64,000 bases of DNA from Imbricaverruca yamaguchii (taxonomy: Eukaryota; Arthropoda; Thecostraca; Neoverrucidae), in assembly GCA_034440575.1 (NCBI GenBank), contig JAOTOL010001505.1, forward strand, positions 1-64,000, given 5' to 3'. Below, in pieces: positions 33,261 to 46,900 of the stretch. The number at the start of each line of letters is the position of its first letter. Position 1 is the stretch's first letter. The translations under genes were made by a program, and so were the position numbers. The notes under the pieces are model-generated. The model made no database searches. It had not been told where the DNA came from and was given only the letters and a program-made list of their open reading frames with translations.

Positions 33261-35275
33261 TGCTGGCTGATGCTGGTCCGATGTGCGGAGGTGGGTCCGG
33301 GCTTGGCCGCGCTTCGCCGTGACCGGACATCGGTGTGTCCACGGGCGAAAACGAAGAAATGCGAAACGGCCGAAGGAACTGTTTGACCTTTGACCTTTTA
33401 AGTCAGTTTGATGCGTATACAGTCTGCGAGGATACCTCGGCGCGTCGAATGGCACGCACTTTATGGACATTGAAGCGACACCGACAAAACGTTTGGACCT
33501 CGAAAAATACAACTTCGTTTTTGGCCTTGAGGTCTCGTCAACAAGCTCTGTTTTAAAACCCTATTGAAAAGCTTACCACAGGCTATCGCTTGATCCCGGA
33601 TTTTGGTACATTTGAGCGGAAACAAATATGCGAGGTGACAGAAGAAAATAGGTTTGATCCTTCAGAATTAGGTTGTTCGACGTTCTGATGCCGCGCGGTC
33701 GGCGCCGAATGGGGCCCATTTGATGGGTTTTGAGACGATAGCTACTGAAAGCTACCTAATCTAACCTAACCGGACACGAAACAAAAATTGCGAAGCATTC
33801 CACCGTTGGGGCAGGAAGCCGGTTTGCGTTGAATTGGATCTCGACCGCTAAAGTGGTATGAAGTACGTGCAATTCCAACTTGTACGGGACAGACATTGAG
33901 CAATTCTTCGTACTTCGAAAGAATTCGCCTTGCGATTATGCAGAATCGATGCCTTGCAGGGCATAAATAATTTTGCACGCAAGAGAAAACAAGGTGGCCA
34001 AGGTCCATGCTATTCAAGAGAGGTCTGGAAATACCATTTCTATTGCTTGCTGATTTACTTTCTGGGATATTTTGCGACAAGTAGTTTGTGAAGCAAACGT
34101 TGCTGGGCTAGGTTGACGTCTGGTATTTCTTGTGATCCTATTGTATATATATTTTGTAACTATAGTAGATAGATGAAGTATAATTTTTGGCCAGCATACA
34201 CGGCTATTTGAATAGTTCGGGATTCAAGGGGACACGACAAAAATTGAGGGAGGAAAATCGCCATCTTAAGAAAAATGTCAATGCCACAAAGTGGCCGCCG
34301 TCACGGCGCAATAGCGGATAAGGTCAACTCTCCTCCCCTCCAAAATGTGCGATATTTATCACCATGCCAATGGTGCTGCATGGGACACATGGCGCTGCAT
34401 GGACAAAATCGATCAGCGTCGTTCAGGACCCCAAAATAAACAGAATCGTGCCCATGCTGGTGGCGCGCGCTGTCTGTCGTCGTGAGGCGGCTACGACGAA
34501 ACCTGACTGTTCCCGTCAGGCTGGGCGATGGGCAGCGGCTTCCACTAGCTGAACATAACCCGCGCACGTCTGTTGGGGGGGGGGGGGCAGATATCTGCCC
34601 TCTCCGGTTCTTCCTCATTTGCCGCCAAACTAATAGGGTTATCAAGGCCAAACCTCGCATAGCTGTTCATTGTTCTTTTCCGCATATCCTCATACATTTT
34701 TAATCCTGGGTCATCTCAGGTCAGGTCATCAGGTCAGGCGAAGTGACCCAACTACACTCGAAGTTCTATGTGGCATAACTTCCACAATAATTGGGCGATT
34801 GATTTCAAACTTATAGCATGTCATGATCTCACCAGGGACCATAATATGTATATCGGAGTTTTTTTTCGTAGCATTGACCTTAGGTCAGGTCGCTGCCATG
34901 GCTTCCCAATTTAGGGCTATGGTAAAATATACAAATGTTTCCTGGTTACATATTTGCGCTCGGAATGATCTCACAACGGTTGTGGCATGTAGATGGAAGC
35001 TATGCTCAATGTTACCGCTGACATTTTTGCTCAGTGACCTCACCAAGGTCTCTGAGGTCACCTAAGATCACTACACATTTATGCGCATTACATCGCACTG
35101 CATTGGGCTAGAAGGCTGAAATTACCGTCATTGTGCTTGCATCGTCAGGACATGTCGATTGGTACCTTGCATTACGTCCCTAGGCCTTGACCTGAGGTCA
35201 TGACTTCATGACCTTTACCTGAGTTTCGGTTGACGTGACCTTAAATTACACCGCCTATTGTCGGTAGCGCATTTC
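33260..35275. other. Intergenic DNA downstream of cyclophilin B
   Basis: Aligns with 9,400-11,140 at clearly lower identity than the exons. It includes a G-run at 34,575 and many GGTCA/TGACC words near 34,700-35,230. No gene is recognised. Confidence 0.55.
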
Positions 35276-35640
35276 AAGGACGCCAGGCGGTATGGATCAG
35301 TGTTGGGTTATGAGCGGCTATTGAAATCCCTCGTGGCCAGTGACTGGCTGACTCGACGAACAAACCGAGGCGCGAACTTCGGCGAACACACACTGGTTTC
35401 CAGTAGCTGAACATAATACACCTAAGGCGCCGGAGGAAAAGATGCGTCTATGCGTTATGTGCAGCTATTAGAATTCCCCACGTCGACTGATGCTGACTCG
35501 AAGGACAAAGGAGGCGCGAACTTCATCGAACACTCTGATTTCCAGTAGCTGAACATAACCCACCTAGTACCGGAGGCGTGGGGTCGTTGAGTCCTGCTCT
35601 ATGTGTAGCCACGGTTAATGTGCAGCTATTAGAGTTTCCC
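35275..35640. repeat. Tandem hairpin units, block B copy
   Basis: Counterpart of 11,140-11,510, with the same GTAGCTGAACATAA and TTATGTGCAGCTATTAGA motifs and about 170-bp spacing. Confidence 0.6.
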
Positions 35641-37525
35641 ATGTCGTCCATCAACCATTGTGGTCAGGTGCGCCAGGAAAGATGTATTCGATTGTCAGCT
35701 GTCTTCCAGTATATGGTTTCGTCCGTGCGCCATTCATTAATTCAGTTAATTGCGGACTTATTCATTGATTCCCCATCGTTTGATGAAGGCGCTGTTTATT
35801 TCACTACGGTAGTGATTATTCGCGATCCCATCTACGGTAGTGATTATTTCACTGTGATGAAACAGCCAATGTGGACTTTTGACTCGAACATTTGGCTCGA
35901 AAACTCGAACACAGCTAGGATCTTGTTCCTTATTTATTTATTGTTATACGTGGCTATGTGAGTCGGCAGTCCTGCACCGATTTGACTAGATGAGATTCTC
36001 AAATGTCTGGATAGTGATCCCGTTTCATTGGAGGTTGATTTCAGGTGTGGTTATGTGCTGGAAAATGTATAATGCTGTCAAAACCTTTCCTGATCGCTCT
36101 CCCGCAAGGAATTTCTTGCTATGCCTTCTGTGAGGACTGGTGGAATATGAACCACACCAGCACATCGAAGCAGATCAACTGCAACCTCCAAGCAGCTCTC
36201 TCAAACATCGTCCGTAGTCAGCCTCTCGGCCGGAAGATGGGGCCGTGGTCGTGAATACGTACTACGTGCAGGAATGCTGGATAATTTCATAACCTGAAAT
36301 CTACTGGAGATGTGCCAGCTCCCGGCAGGGATCTACGACATATTGGCTCCATAAACCAGATTCCTGCCGACGTTCCAATTCATCGTGGGAGTCGGTCGCA
36401 TTCCAACGAAAATACGAGCCAGCGCGTGAAAACGTCCTGCCACTCGTCAAATATGCGCACTGCTATCAGTGTAAATATACTCATGGGGAGTGGGACGAGC
36501 CTCTTCGTAACAGCCCGGCTGTTGTGGTGTTGTTTATACGCCTGTGTTTTGCTGTTGTTTATACGCCCGCCGAGTGTGTGATGGCGAGGCGAACTGTTCT
36601 GCGGCATCGTGTACTGTCTCGCGTGTCAATATACGACTGCAGCTGTGGTGCTTCTTTACATGTCACGCACGCAGCCTACACACCACTCCCGAGTCCTGGA
36701 CCAACCCAAGGCACCCAGAGAATGGCAGAAGAGACAACCGCCCGGCACCGTCCTGGGACACAATCGCGCTTCGCACCACGGCGGCTCAGCCGCATCACGT
36801 TCATTCGAATCCTGTCCACTCTGGGGAAATCAGGAGATCATCGGTCTCCCAGACTGAGGAAATCTACGTTACATTTCCCGCGATTATGCAACGCGCCGGT
36901 AGATCGTTCCGCTATATCTACATGTCTATTGACAATGCGAAAGTTCGCAATGAGCCGAATACAAAGCTGCGTCGACACCACTAGACGCCGCCCTTGTTTA
37001 CGCCCTTCGGCGCGTAGTTTGATCCCGCGACTGCATGTCGCCAGTCTTCCCCATCTCGCCACGATACACCAGCGATGAGAGATGTCATCTGAATCATCGA
37101 TCCTTTATCCTGCTCCAGGTGAAGCGTCCAACGCCGAGGACGATGAACTCGAAACGGTACATGAACGACCATTGATCTGATCGGGGTTGTCAAGAGTCGT
37201 CACCAACGACCCTTGATTAACTGATCTGTGACAAAATCCGTTGCAAGCTTCATTGGAAAGCCCAGGCTGAGATCCTGATATCGCATGTTTGAAATACAAA
37301 TATCCCCCGAATTTTATTACACAATTTCCATCTCCACGTCCAGGATTACAAAGCACACATGTGCTCAAAACCCACCTCCAACCCACGACAGTTTCTGAAC
37401 CTCACGGAAGGAAACGTACAAATGTCCATTTAGTACGTAACAACGTCGCAACTTAGTCACAAGGCAGACAACACGACGGCCTTCTAGCGAGTGCAGCCAC
37501 AACTAGTAGTGCGCCGACGAGCCGG
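35640..37525. other. Region between cyclophilin B and URB2 ends
   Basis: The part at about 37,270-37,525 aligns with 12,440-12,731 and should hold the URB2 3' UTR. The stretch around 35,980-37,260 is longer than in block A. Its open frames (for example 36,524-37,078 plus) match no family I know and look accidental. Confidence 0.5.
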
Positions 37526-40500
37526 CTATACACGGCCGGCGAACTTGTAGAACTTCTTGTAGCTGGCGACGACTGTGTGGAACAGATGACGGGTGCCGGC
37601 CGGCAGCGTCACCCGCAGCCGCTTCAGCACCTCGTCCCGACACTGGTCCAGCAGACAGTAGAGACTGCGGGTCAGCGACTCCTGTGGAGAGTCGTGGGTC
37701 AGGCCGCTATCCCAGCCGGCGGAGGTGCATGAACGTCAGTGTCGCTAAAATTACTTCACCATTAACTGTGTGGAAAAAGAAAGAAGTTGTTTGGGAAAAG
37801 TAAAAAATTGGAAAAAAAAAAAAAAAGGGAAAAAAAAAAAAAAAAAAAAAAAATTTTTTCAGTCACATGCATTTTACATTTTTAGCAATCGTGTGGATAA
37901 TGTGCGTAGCAAATGAAACGTCACTATCGGAATGGCAACGGCGACGGCGACGGTCAGCGTGCGGGTGTTGGACAGGCCAGTTCCGGGTGGGCAAAAGACG
38001 ACGCTAAAACGGCCCCTTGTGGTGCGGGGGACGAGTAGTCTAGGGGTAAGTTGCTCGTCTCACAATAGGAAGGTTGTGAGTTTGAGTCTCACCCATCCCT
38101 ACTCTTCGCCCGCGGCCAATCGGCGTGAGAGATTGGCGGCGCTGCATGATTCAACGGTCGATGTGGCGTAAAACAAATAACCAACCAACCCCTTGCGGTG
38201 CAAATGTCCCAGTTGGTTTCGACGACTTCCCCGGGCATCAAGCGACACAATGTTTGGTCATGACTTTCGAGAACCGGGTGCACATAAGTAATGACACGCC
38301 CCGCCGCAAGGTGGGAAAGATGTCGGAGTCACGATCTCGGACCCACGCGCCACCAAGACTGCTCCCGGCAGAGTTAGACACACACCGTCATACGGATTAC
38401 GAAAAGCAAAGCTTTGGTGGTAATCTGCCTAACGAGCAATACTGAGTTCCTGGCTAGGTCAAGTTCTTTTCCAATGTCCAACTACCTCTCTTTCCCTCCA
38501 TATCCTTTGCACACTCTGCCTGCCTGTCTGTCTGTCTCTCTTTTTCTGTCTGTCTGTCTGTCTTTTTTTTTCTCTCTGTCTCTCTCTGCCCACCTTTACA
38601 ACCGGATGCAGTGCGGTTCTGTACACATCTCTCCCATCTCCCTGCCCACCTCCACAACCGGATGCAGTGCGGTTCTGTACACATCTCTCCCTCTATCTCT
38701 CTGCCCACCTCCACGTCCGGGTGCAGTGCGGTGTCGTGCATCAGCAGCAGCAGCTGAGCCACCAGGTGCGGCGCAGTCGCCTCCGTCAGCGCGCCCATCT
38801 CGGCGAACTGGCGCACCACGCGGCCCAGCCGGTTGGCGACGGCCACCAGCGCCGCCAGCTGCCCGTCGGCCAGCGCCGCCTGGCGGCCGGCGCGCGGACA
38901 CAGCTGGCCGGCCACGTGCTGGACGGCGGCCACCAGCAGCGGCACGCGCGACGCCACCAGCGCCGGCTGGCCGGCCATCAGCTGGTGCAGCAGCTCGCAG
39001 ACGGCGCGCAGCGCGTCGCACGCGTCCGCCAGCGGCGCGCGCCGCAGCTGCGGCTGGCAGGCGAGCAGGCAGCTGGTGTAGGCCGAGTCGGACAGCCGCA
39101 CGTTGCGCTGGCGCGCCACGGCCACGGCCGCGTCCAGCGCCGGCAGCAGCAGGGCGCGCGCGTCGGCCGCCTCCCAGCCGCGCCGCGTCGCCAGCCGGTG
39201 GCCGAGGCGCGTCACCAGCCGCTGCAGGCCGAGCCGCTGCAGCCGGCGGCTCGCCTCCGGCACGCGGGTCTCGGCCAGCGCCCGCCAGCCGGCCAGCAGG
39301 CGGCGCCACGCGTCGGCCGCCGGCCACGGCGCACTCAGAGACATCTACCGGCGGAACGACACACCATATGCTAGTGCTGGTTGCAAGCTGGTGCCAGGCG
39401 AAACCTGCACACAAACATCCAATGGAGAGGGTGTGGATGATGGATGATGAAGCATCAGCTTCCCGACGCCAACCAAGAAGCACTAGGGAAAACTGAAGAG
39501 AAGCAGAGCAGACCTAAGTGCAGAGACAGCCAGATATAATGGCTCAACATGTAACACAGCAAATTAATTCCAAACACATCACTATGGATTGCATACTGAG
39601 AGGTATGCAGTATTTATGATTTTATATATGATACTTAGGACAAACAATATATAGATATATACATTTATCGTAAATTTATGCCGCTATTTCATACATTTTT
39701 CTTGCAAGCGAATCTGCACCTATATTAATACAAACCACAAAAGAATCAAGGCATTCACTGCATTCGCGTCGAACGTTGCAAACGAGACTGCACTTTTGTC
39801 CCCAAGTGTAGCTCCAGTGGTGCAGCCTGCACATTAAGGCCTGCAACTTAGAGAAGCTGGCAGAAGCCACTGCGACACAGCCAGCCAGCACCTGGCGAGC
39901 GGACGGCGCGCCTCCTCACCGTGTCGGCCGTCAGCTCGTCCACGATGACCTCCAACTCGTGCTCGTCGGCGGCGGCCAGCACGGCGCGCGCGTCCGCGTC
40001 GGCCACGTCCGTGGTGCGCACACATCGCCACGCGTCCGCCACCAGCGCGTCGGGAACGTCTCCGCGCAGGTGTTGCCGCGCCGCGCACACGGCCGCCAGC
40101 AGCTGCCAGGCGGCGGCGGCGGCGGCGCCACCATCGCCGCCGGCCGCCGCCGCCGTCAGCGCGGCCGGGTAGCAGCGCGCCAGCAGGCAGCGCCAGCGCG
40201 GCCGGCCGGCGAGCCGCTTGTGCGCGCGCAGGCGCACCACCAGCGCCAGGCCGGCGAACACCCGCGCCGCCAGTGGCGCCGCCAGCGTCGACACGTCTGC
40301 GTCGGACAGCAGCCGCGGCAGACACGCGGACACGGCGCGCGCCTGGCGCCGGACGGCCGCGTCGCCGCCCTTCAGCTCCTGATTGGCCTGTGGGCAGGTG
40401 ACGTCACCATGCCGTCACCGACACAGAAAAAAAAAAAAATATTTGGGCAGTATCATGAAAAAAACTAAATAAAATGTGACTGAAGGAAGCTGCTTTTTTA

Positions 40501-40910
40501 TCCTTAAGTGGGCTTTTTTGCCAATCTTCACTAACAGGCAGCTTTCTTCATCCACACTTGGGCGCTCCCGACGCACTGCTTTATTCGCCGACTGTATAGC
40601 AAGGGGAAAATACGCCAGTTGATGCCCATGACGACACAAATACAAATACCTTGCCGCGGGCGCGAAGCAGCGACAGGTGGGACTCGAACTTAATGTCTTG
40701 ATTGCGGGGGGGGGGGAGCAAATATATATTGGAACATTCATATATGGAACATAAAATGTTGAGTATAGTTCAGGTGCTGCAGTGAATCCCTTGTGCCAGG
40801 TATGAGACTAGCACAAACGTATGCCAGTTGATCTCTTATTGGCAAACAAAAATAAGGGAAATATAAACATATTTGATCAACACTCATGCATCGCACATGC
40901 ACACACACCC

Positions 40911-40976
<66 letters not shown>

Positions 40977-43900
40977 GGTTGGTTATTTGGGCTTAGGGGC
41001 GCTTCGACTGCTTCGGTCATACAGCACCCATAACAATGTTAGATTGGCAGCTTAGGATGATTGGTGCCAACAGTAGTACACGAACATTCAGAATACGGGG
41101 AGATATCGGTGAAACAGCGCAAGAGAAAGATCAAGTGCAAGCAAACATCGGTGAAACAGTGAAACAGGAGTAACATCAGTGAAATAGTGGAAGAGAAAGA
41201 GCAAGCTCGAGCAAACATCAGTGAGACGGACGAGTACAGACAGGCAGACAGACAACACCCACCTGAACATATTGCCTGAGCAGCTCCACCACACAGCCGG
41301 TGTGCTCCAGCCCCACCGAGCCTCCACTGACGTCCCGCGTCAGCGCCTCCGCGATCGGCGCCAGCCCCTCCGCCCGACGGCCGCCGCACGCCGCCAACGT
41401 CGCCCGGATGACGTCATCCAGCGCCGTGACGTCGGCCGGCGACGTCGCCTGCTGGGCGGCCAGCCAGCCGAGTAGACGGCGCGGCCGCAGCGCCGCCAGG
41501 GGGCGCCGATCGCGACAGCTGTAGAGCAGCGCCGGCAGCGCGGCCAGAGCCAGACGGCGCGGACTGTCGCCGCCGGCGGTGTCTCCCCTGCCAGCGGTGC
41601 GGTCACCGCAGGGCGGAATGTCGTCGCCGGCGGCGGCCAGACCGGCGCCGTCCGAATCTGCACCCCCGACAGTAGTCTGGCCAGCCTTGCCGGAGTCGCC
41701 GCCCGCAGCCACACCCGCCGTCTCGGGCACGAGCAGGCAGAGACAGAGCAGCGCCAGCAGGTGCGCGCCCACCGAGGCGTCCACACTCTCCAGCGGCAGG
41801 GCGTGCACCAGCCGGAGAGCGGCCGCCAGCTGGGCCGGCGGCTGGCCCTGCGGCGGCGGCGGCGGCCAGGCCAGCTGCGCCTCCAGCGCCGCGCCCACCT
41901 CGGCCAGCACCAGGTCCAGACTGGTCCACATGGCGGCGGCGGCGTCGCCGTCGGCGCCAGGGCAGGCGGGCGGACAGGCGGCCAGCGCGGCCGCCGTCCG
42001 CTCCGGCGTCGCGTCGCAGTCGTGGCGGCGCTTGCGCGCGCCCGGCAGCGCCGCCAGCCGGCGCGCCGCCGCCGCCGCCACGGCCGCCTGCAGGGGCACG
42101 CACTCGGCGTCGGCGGCGACGGCGGCCGTCAGCTGGCCCAGCTCGAGGTCGGCCAGCCGGCGCCAGGCCAGGCTGCGGCCGGGCAGACGGCGGTCGACCG
42201 ACGGCTGCGCCACGCACGTCGCCGGCGGCTGCCAGTCGGGGTCGGCGACGCGCATCGCCTCCGCCAGGAACTCGCACTGTCGCCGGGCAACAGCAATCAG
42301 CACAGGGTGGATGGGCAACTGCCGGTAACGTGGACGGTAACCGGGCGGAAACAATCACCACCAAAAACGCTGACCGTCTAATCAGCGAACAGCAATCAGA
42401 ACAGAATGACATTCAACAGAGAAAAGCCACTCACACCGCCCCAGTTACGCCACCTACCATCAGCTGACGACAGGACTGTACTCCCCAGTGACGCCACTCA
42501 CCATCAGCTGACGACAGGACTGTACTCCCCAGTGACGCCACTCACCATCAGCTGACGACAGGACTGTACCCCCAGTGACGCCACTCACCATCAGCTGACG
42601 ACAGGACTGTACTCCCCAGTGACGCCACTCACCATCAGCTGACGACAGGACTGTACTCCCCAGTGACGCCACTCACCATCAGCTGACGACAGGACTGTAC
42701 TCCCCAGTGACGCCACTCACCATCAGCTGACGACAGGACTGTACTCCCCAGTGACGCCACTCACCATCAGCTGACGACAGGACTGTACTCCCCAGTGACG
42801 CCACTCACCATCAGCTGACGACAGGACTGTACTCCCCAGTGACACCACTCACCATCAGCTGACGACAGGACTGTACTCCCCAGTGACACCACTCACCATC
42901 AGCTGACGACAGGACTGTACTCCCCAGTGACGCCACTCACCATCAGCTGACGACAGGACTGTACTCCCCAGTGACACCACTCACCATCAGCTGACGACAG
43001 GACTGTACTCCCCAGTGACACCACTCACCATCAGCTGACGACAGGACTCCCCAGGAAACATCAGCTGACGAAGGACTGTACTCCCCAGTGACACCACTCA
43101 CCATCAGCTGACGACAGGACTGTACCCCCAGTGACGCCACTCACCATCAGCTGACGACAGGACTGTACTCCCCAGTGACACCACTCACCATCAGCTGACG
43201 ACAGGACTGTACTCCCCAGTGACGCCACTCACCATCAGCTGACGACAGGACTGTACTCCCCAGTGACACCACTCACCATCAGCTGACGACAGGACTGTAC
43301 TCCCCAGTGACGCCACTCACCATCAGCTGACGACAGGACTGTACTCCCCAGTGACGCCACTCACCATCAGCTGACGACAGGACTGTACTCCCCAGTGACG
43401 CCACTCACCATCAGCTGACGACAGGACTGTACTCCCCAGTGACACCACTCACCATCAGCTGACGACAGGACTGTACTCCCCAGTGACACCACTCACCATC
43501 AGCTGACGACAGGACTGTACTCCCCAGTGACGCCACTCACCATCAGCTGACGACAGGACTGTACTCCCCAGTGACGCCACTCACCATCAGCTGACGACAG
43601 GGACTCATACTCCAGTGACGCCACTCACCATCAGCTGACGACAGGACTGTACTCCCCAGTGACACCACTCACCATCAGCTGACGACAGGACTGTACTCCC
43701 CAGTGACGCCACTCACCATCAGCTGACGACAGGACTGTACTCCCCAGTGACACCACTCACCATCAGCTGACGACAGGACTGTACTCCCCAGTGACGCCAC
43801 TCACCATCAGCTGACGACAGGACTGTACTCCCCAGTGACGCCACTCACCATCAGCTGACGACAGGACTGTACTCCCCAGTGACGCCACTCACCATCAGCT

Positions 43901-46900
43901 GACGACAGGACTGTACTCCCCAGTGACGCCACTCACCATCAGCTGACGACAGGACTGTACTCCCCAGTGACACCACTCACCATCAGCTGACGACAGGACT
44001 GTACTCCCCAGTGACGCCACTCACCATCAGCTGACGACAGGACTGTACTCCCCAGTGACACCACTCACCATCAGCTGACGACAGGACTCCTCACTCCCAG
44101 TGACGCCACTCACCATCAGCTGACGACAGGACTGTACTCCCCAGTGACACCACTCACCATCAGCTGACGACAGGACTGTACTCCCCAGTGACACCACTCA
44201 CCATCAGCTGACGACAGGACTGTACTCCCCAGTGACGCCACTCACCATCAGCTGACGACAGGACTGTACTCCCCAGTGACGCCACTCACCATCAGCTGAC
44301 GACAGGACTGTACTCCCCAGTGACACCACTCACCATCAGCTGACGACAGGACTGTACTCCCCAGTGACACCACTCACCATCAGCTGACGACAGGACTGTA
44401 CTCCCCAGTGACGCCACTCACCATCAGCTGACGACAGGACTGTACTCCCCAGTGACGCCACTCACCATCAGCTGACGACAGGACTGTACTCCCCAGTGAC
44501 ACCACTCACCATCAGCTGACGACAGGACTGTACTCCCCAGTGACGCCACTCACCATCAGCTGACGACAGGATATGTGACGCCACTCACCATCAGCTGACG
44601 ACAGGACTGTACTCCCCAGTGACGCACTCACCATCAGCTGACGACAGGTTACTCCCCAGTGGCACTCACCATCAGCTGACGACAGGACTGTACTCCCCAG
44701 TGACGCCACTCACCATCAGCTGACGACAGGACTGTACTCCCCAGTGACGCCACTCACCATCAGCTGACGACAGGACTGTACTCCCCAGTGACGCCACTCA
44801 CCATCAGCTGACGACAGGACTGTACTCCCCAGTGACGCCACTCACCATCAGCTGACGACAGGACTGTACTCCCCAGTGACGCCACTCACCATCAGCTGAC
44901 GACAGGACTGTACTCCCCAGTGACGCCACTCACCATCAGCTGACGACAGGACTGTACTCCCCAGTGACGCCACTCACCATCAGCTGACGACAGGACTGTA
45001 CTCCCCAGTGACGCCACTCACCATCAGCTGACGACAGGACTGTACTCCCCAGTGACGCCACTCACCATCAGCTGACGACAGGACTGTACTCCCCAGTGAC
45101 GCCACTCACCATCAGCTGACGACAGGACTGTACTCCCCAGTGACGCCACTCACCATCAGCTGACGACAGGACTGTACTCCCCCAGTGACGCCACTCACCA
45201 TCAGCTGACGACAGGACTGTACTCCCCAGTGACACCACTCACCATCAGCTGACGACAGGACTGTACTCCCCAGTGACGCCACTCACCATCAGCTGACGAC
45301 AGGACTGTACTCCCCAGTGACACCACTCACCATCAGCTGACGACAGGACTGTACTCCCCAGTGACGTCACTCACCATCAGCTGACGGCAGGACTGTACTC
45401 CCCAGTGAAGCCACTCACCATAAGCTGACAACAGGACCGTACTCCCCAGTGACATTACTCACCATCAGCTGGCGGCAGGGCTGCTGGTCGGCGGCCGGCA
45501 GTTTGGCCAGCTTCACCCAGCGAGGGTCGGTCAGCGGCGCCAGCGGAGCGTCAGCTGGCGCGGCGCCAGCCGCACAGTAGTCGGCCGAGTACTGGCGCAG
45601 CGCGGTGTGCAGGCGGCGCCAGGCCAGACAGCTGTCCATCAGGCTGGACAGGTGGCCGGCCGACTGCCGACACGCGGGGCTCGTCAGGGGGCAGCTGGTT
45701 TGCTATTGGCCTTACAACACATCGACCGTTGAGTCATGTAACGTTGCCAATCTCTCAGGCCGATTGGTCACGGGCGAAGAGTAGAGACAGGTGAGATTCA
45801 AACCCACCACCTTTCGATTGTGGGACGAGCAACTTACCCCTAGACTACTCGTCCCCTCGTCAAGGGGCGGCAGGGGCCACACGAGATACCGGTGACCAGG
45901 CTTGACAGGTGACCCCGGGGAATATGAGGGAAAGGTGATGCCAGAGGGCACAGGTAACAGGGTCACACACGACACCAGAGGACGAGTGCGGCACCATAAG
46001 GATAACGTCAACCCTCACTAGAGAACGACGTGAGCTCACGGGTTTTAAAAAAAACCGCTCTATTGACTGATGCGTCTTCAGAAATATTTCAAACGACGCC
46101 CATCAACGGAAGTCGCACGCATTTTCTTATAGCACCTGTTTTATTAACCCACTGACGGTGCTCGACAAACTTCTTTCTTGGGCTGTCATGCTCGAATCAA
46201 GTGTTTCCAGCATACAAGCACATTCTATGGCCCACCTGCCACAGAAAATACCACAACAAATTATATCTTTTCGCGACGGCTCCGAGCTTTTTTAAATCCC
46301 CTTCTTCCACTACCACTCCCAACCAGCAAAATAACTTCCAGTCTAACCTATGGACATTCGCATGCAGTGAGTCAGTGTATATGTGGCATGATCACTAAAT
46401 CACATACATGGCATAAAGCGCGTAGACCTTACCGAATACGTTCGCGTGACTAGCGCTGCCACCTGTCGCAGACCGCTGGAAGTTTGACTCATGAGATCTG
46501 GCAACAGAGCGCGGGTGGCGGCCGTCGTGGTCGTCTGGTCAATGACCGCGGCGTTGTCCAGAAACACAGTCAGTAGCTGGAGGCTGATTACAAGCGCCGA
46601 CGATGGTTCGTCTGTAACCCAGATAGGAGCAGGTCATTACTGGTGACATGAGCGGGTCATCACTGGTGACAGGAGCAGGTCACCACTGGTGACAGGAGGG
46701 AGGCCGTCACTGGTGACAGGAGTGGGTCATTACTGGTGATAGGAGGGGGTCATTACTGGTGACAGGAGTGGGTCATCACTGGTGACAGGAGCAGGTCATC
46801 ACTGGTGACAGGAGTGGATCATCACTGGTGACAGGAGTGGGTCATCACTGGTGACAGGAGCAGGTCACCACTGGTGATAGGAGTGGGTCATCACTGGTGA

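Larger units (their letters stand above)
21845..37727. repeat. Segmental duplication block B
   Basis: This is the second copy of the block seen at 1-12,932, in the same orientation. Its true left edge cannot be fixed because block A starts inside cyclophilin intron 1. Relative to A it has gained a 4.2 kb inverted repeat (about 22.27-26.48 kb), hAT MITEs at 30,108, 31,220 and 31,881, and a SINE at 32,296. It lacks A's CR1 LINE (2.57-5.09 kb), the MITE at 283 and the MITE at 9,805. The right breakpoint falls about 45 bp upstream of the splice acceptor of the URB2 terminal exon. Confidence 0.85.

Noticed and set aside
36524..37078. 184-residue plus frame between cyclophilin B and URB2
   Set aside because: No recognisable domain or splice context, and overlapping frames on both strands; left as unannotated DNA.
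38414..39496. 360-residue plus-strand frame, and similar plus frames at 41.6-42.4 and 52.7-53.9 kb
   Set aside because: They are antisense shadows of the GC-rich URB2 exons. The minus frames join in phase at GT-AG borders and the plus ones do not.
40873..41055. Reading frame with DRQT repeats
   Set aside because: It is a direct reading of the CAGA microsatellite.
42455..45462. CRISPR-like array
   Set aside because: The 44-bp units are contiguous and nearly identical with no unique spacers, in an intron of a eukaryotic gene. It is a minisatellite.
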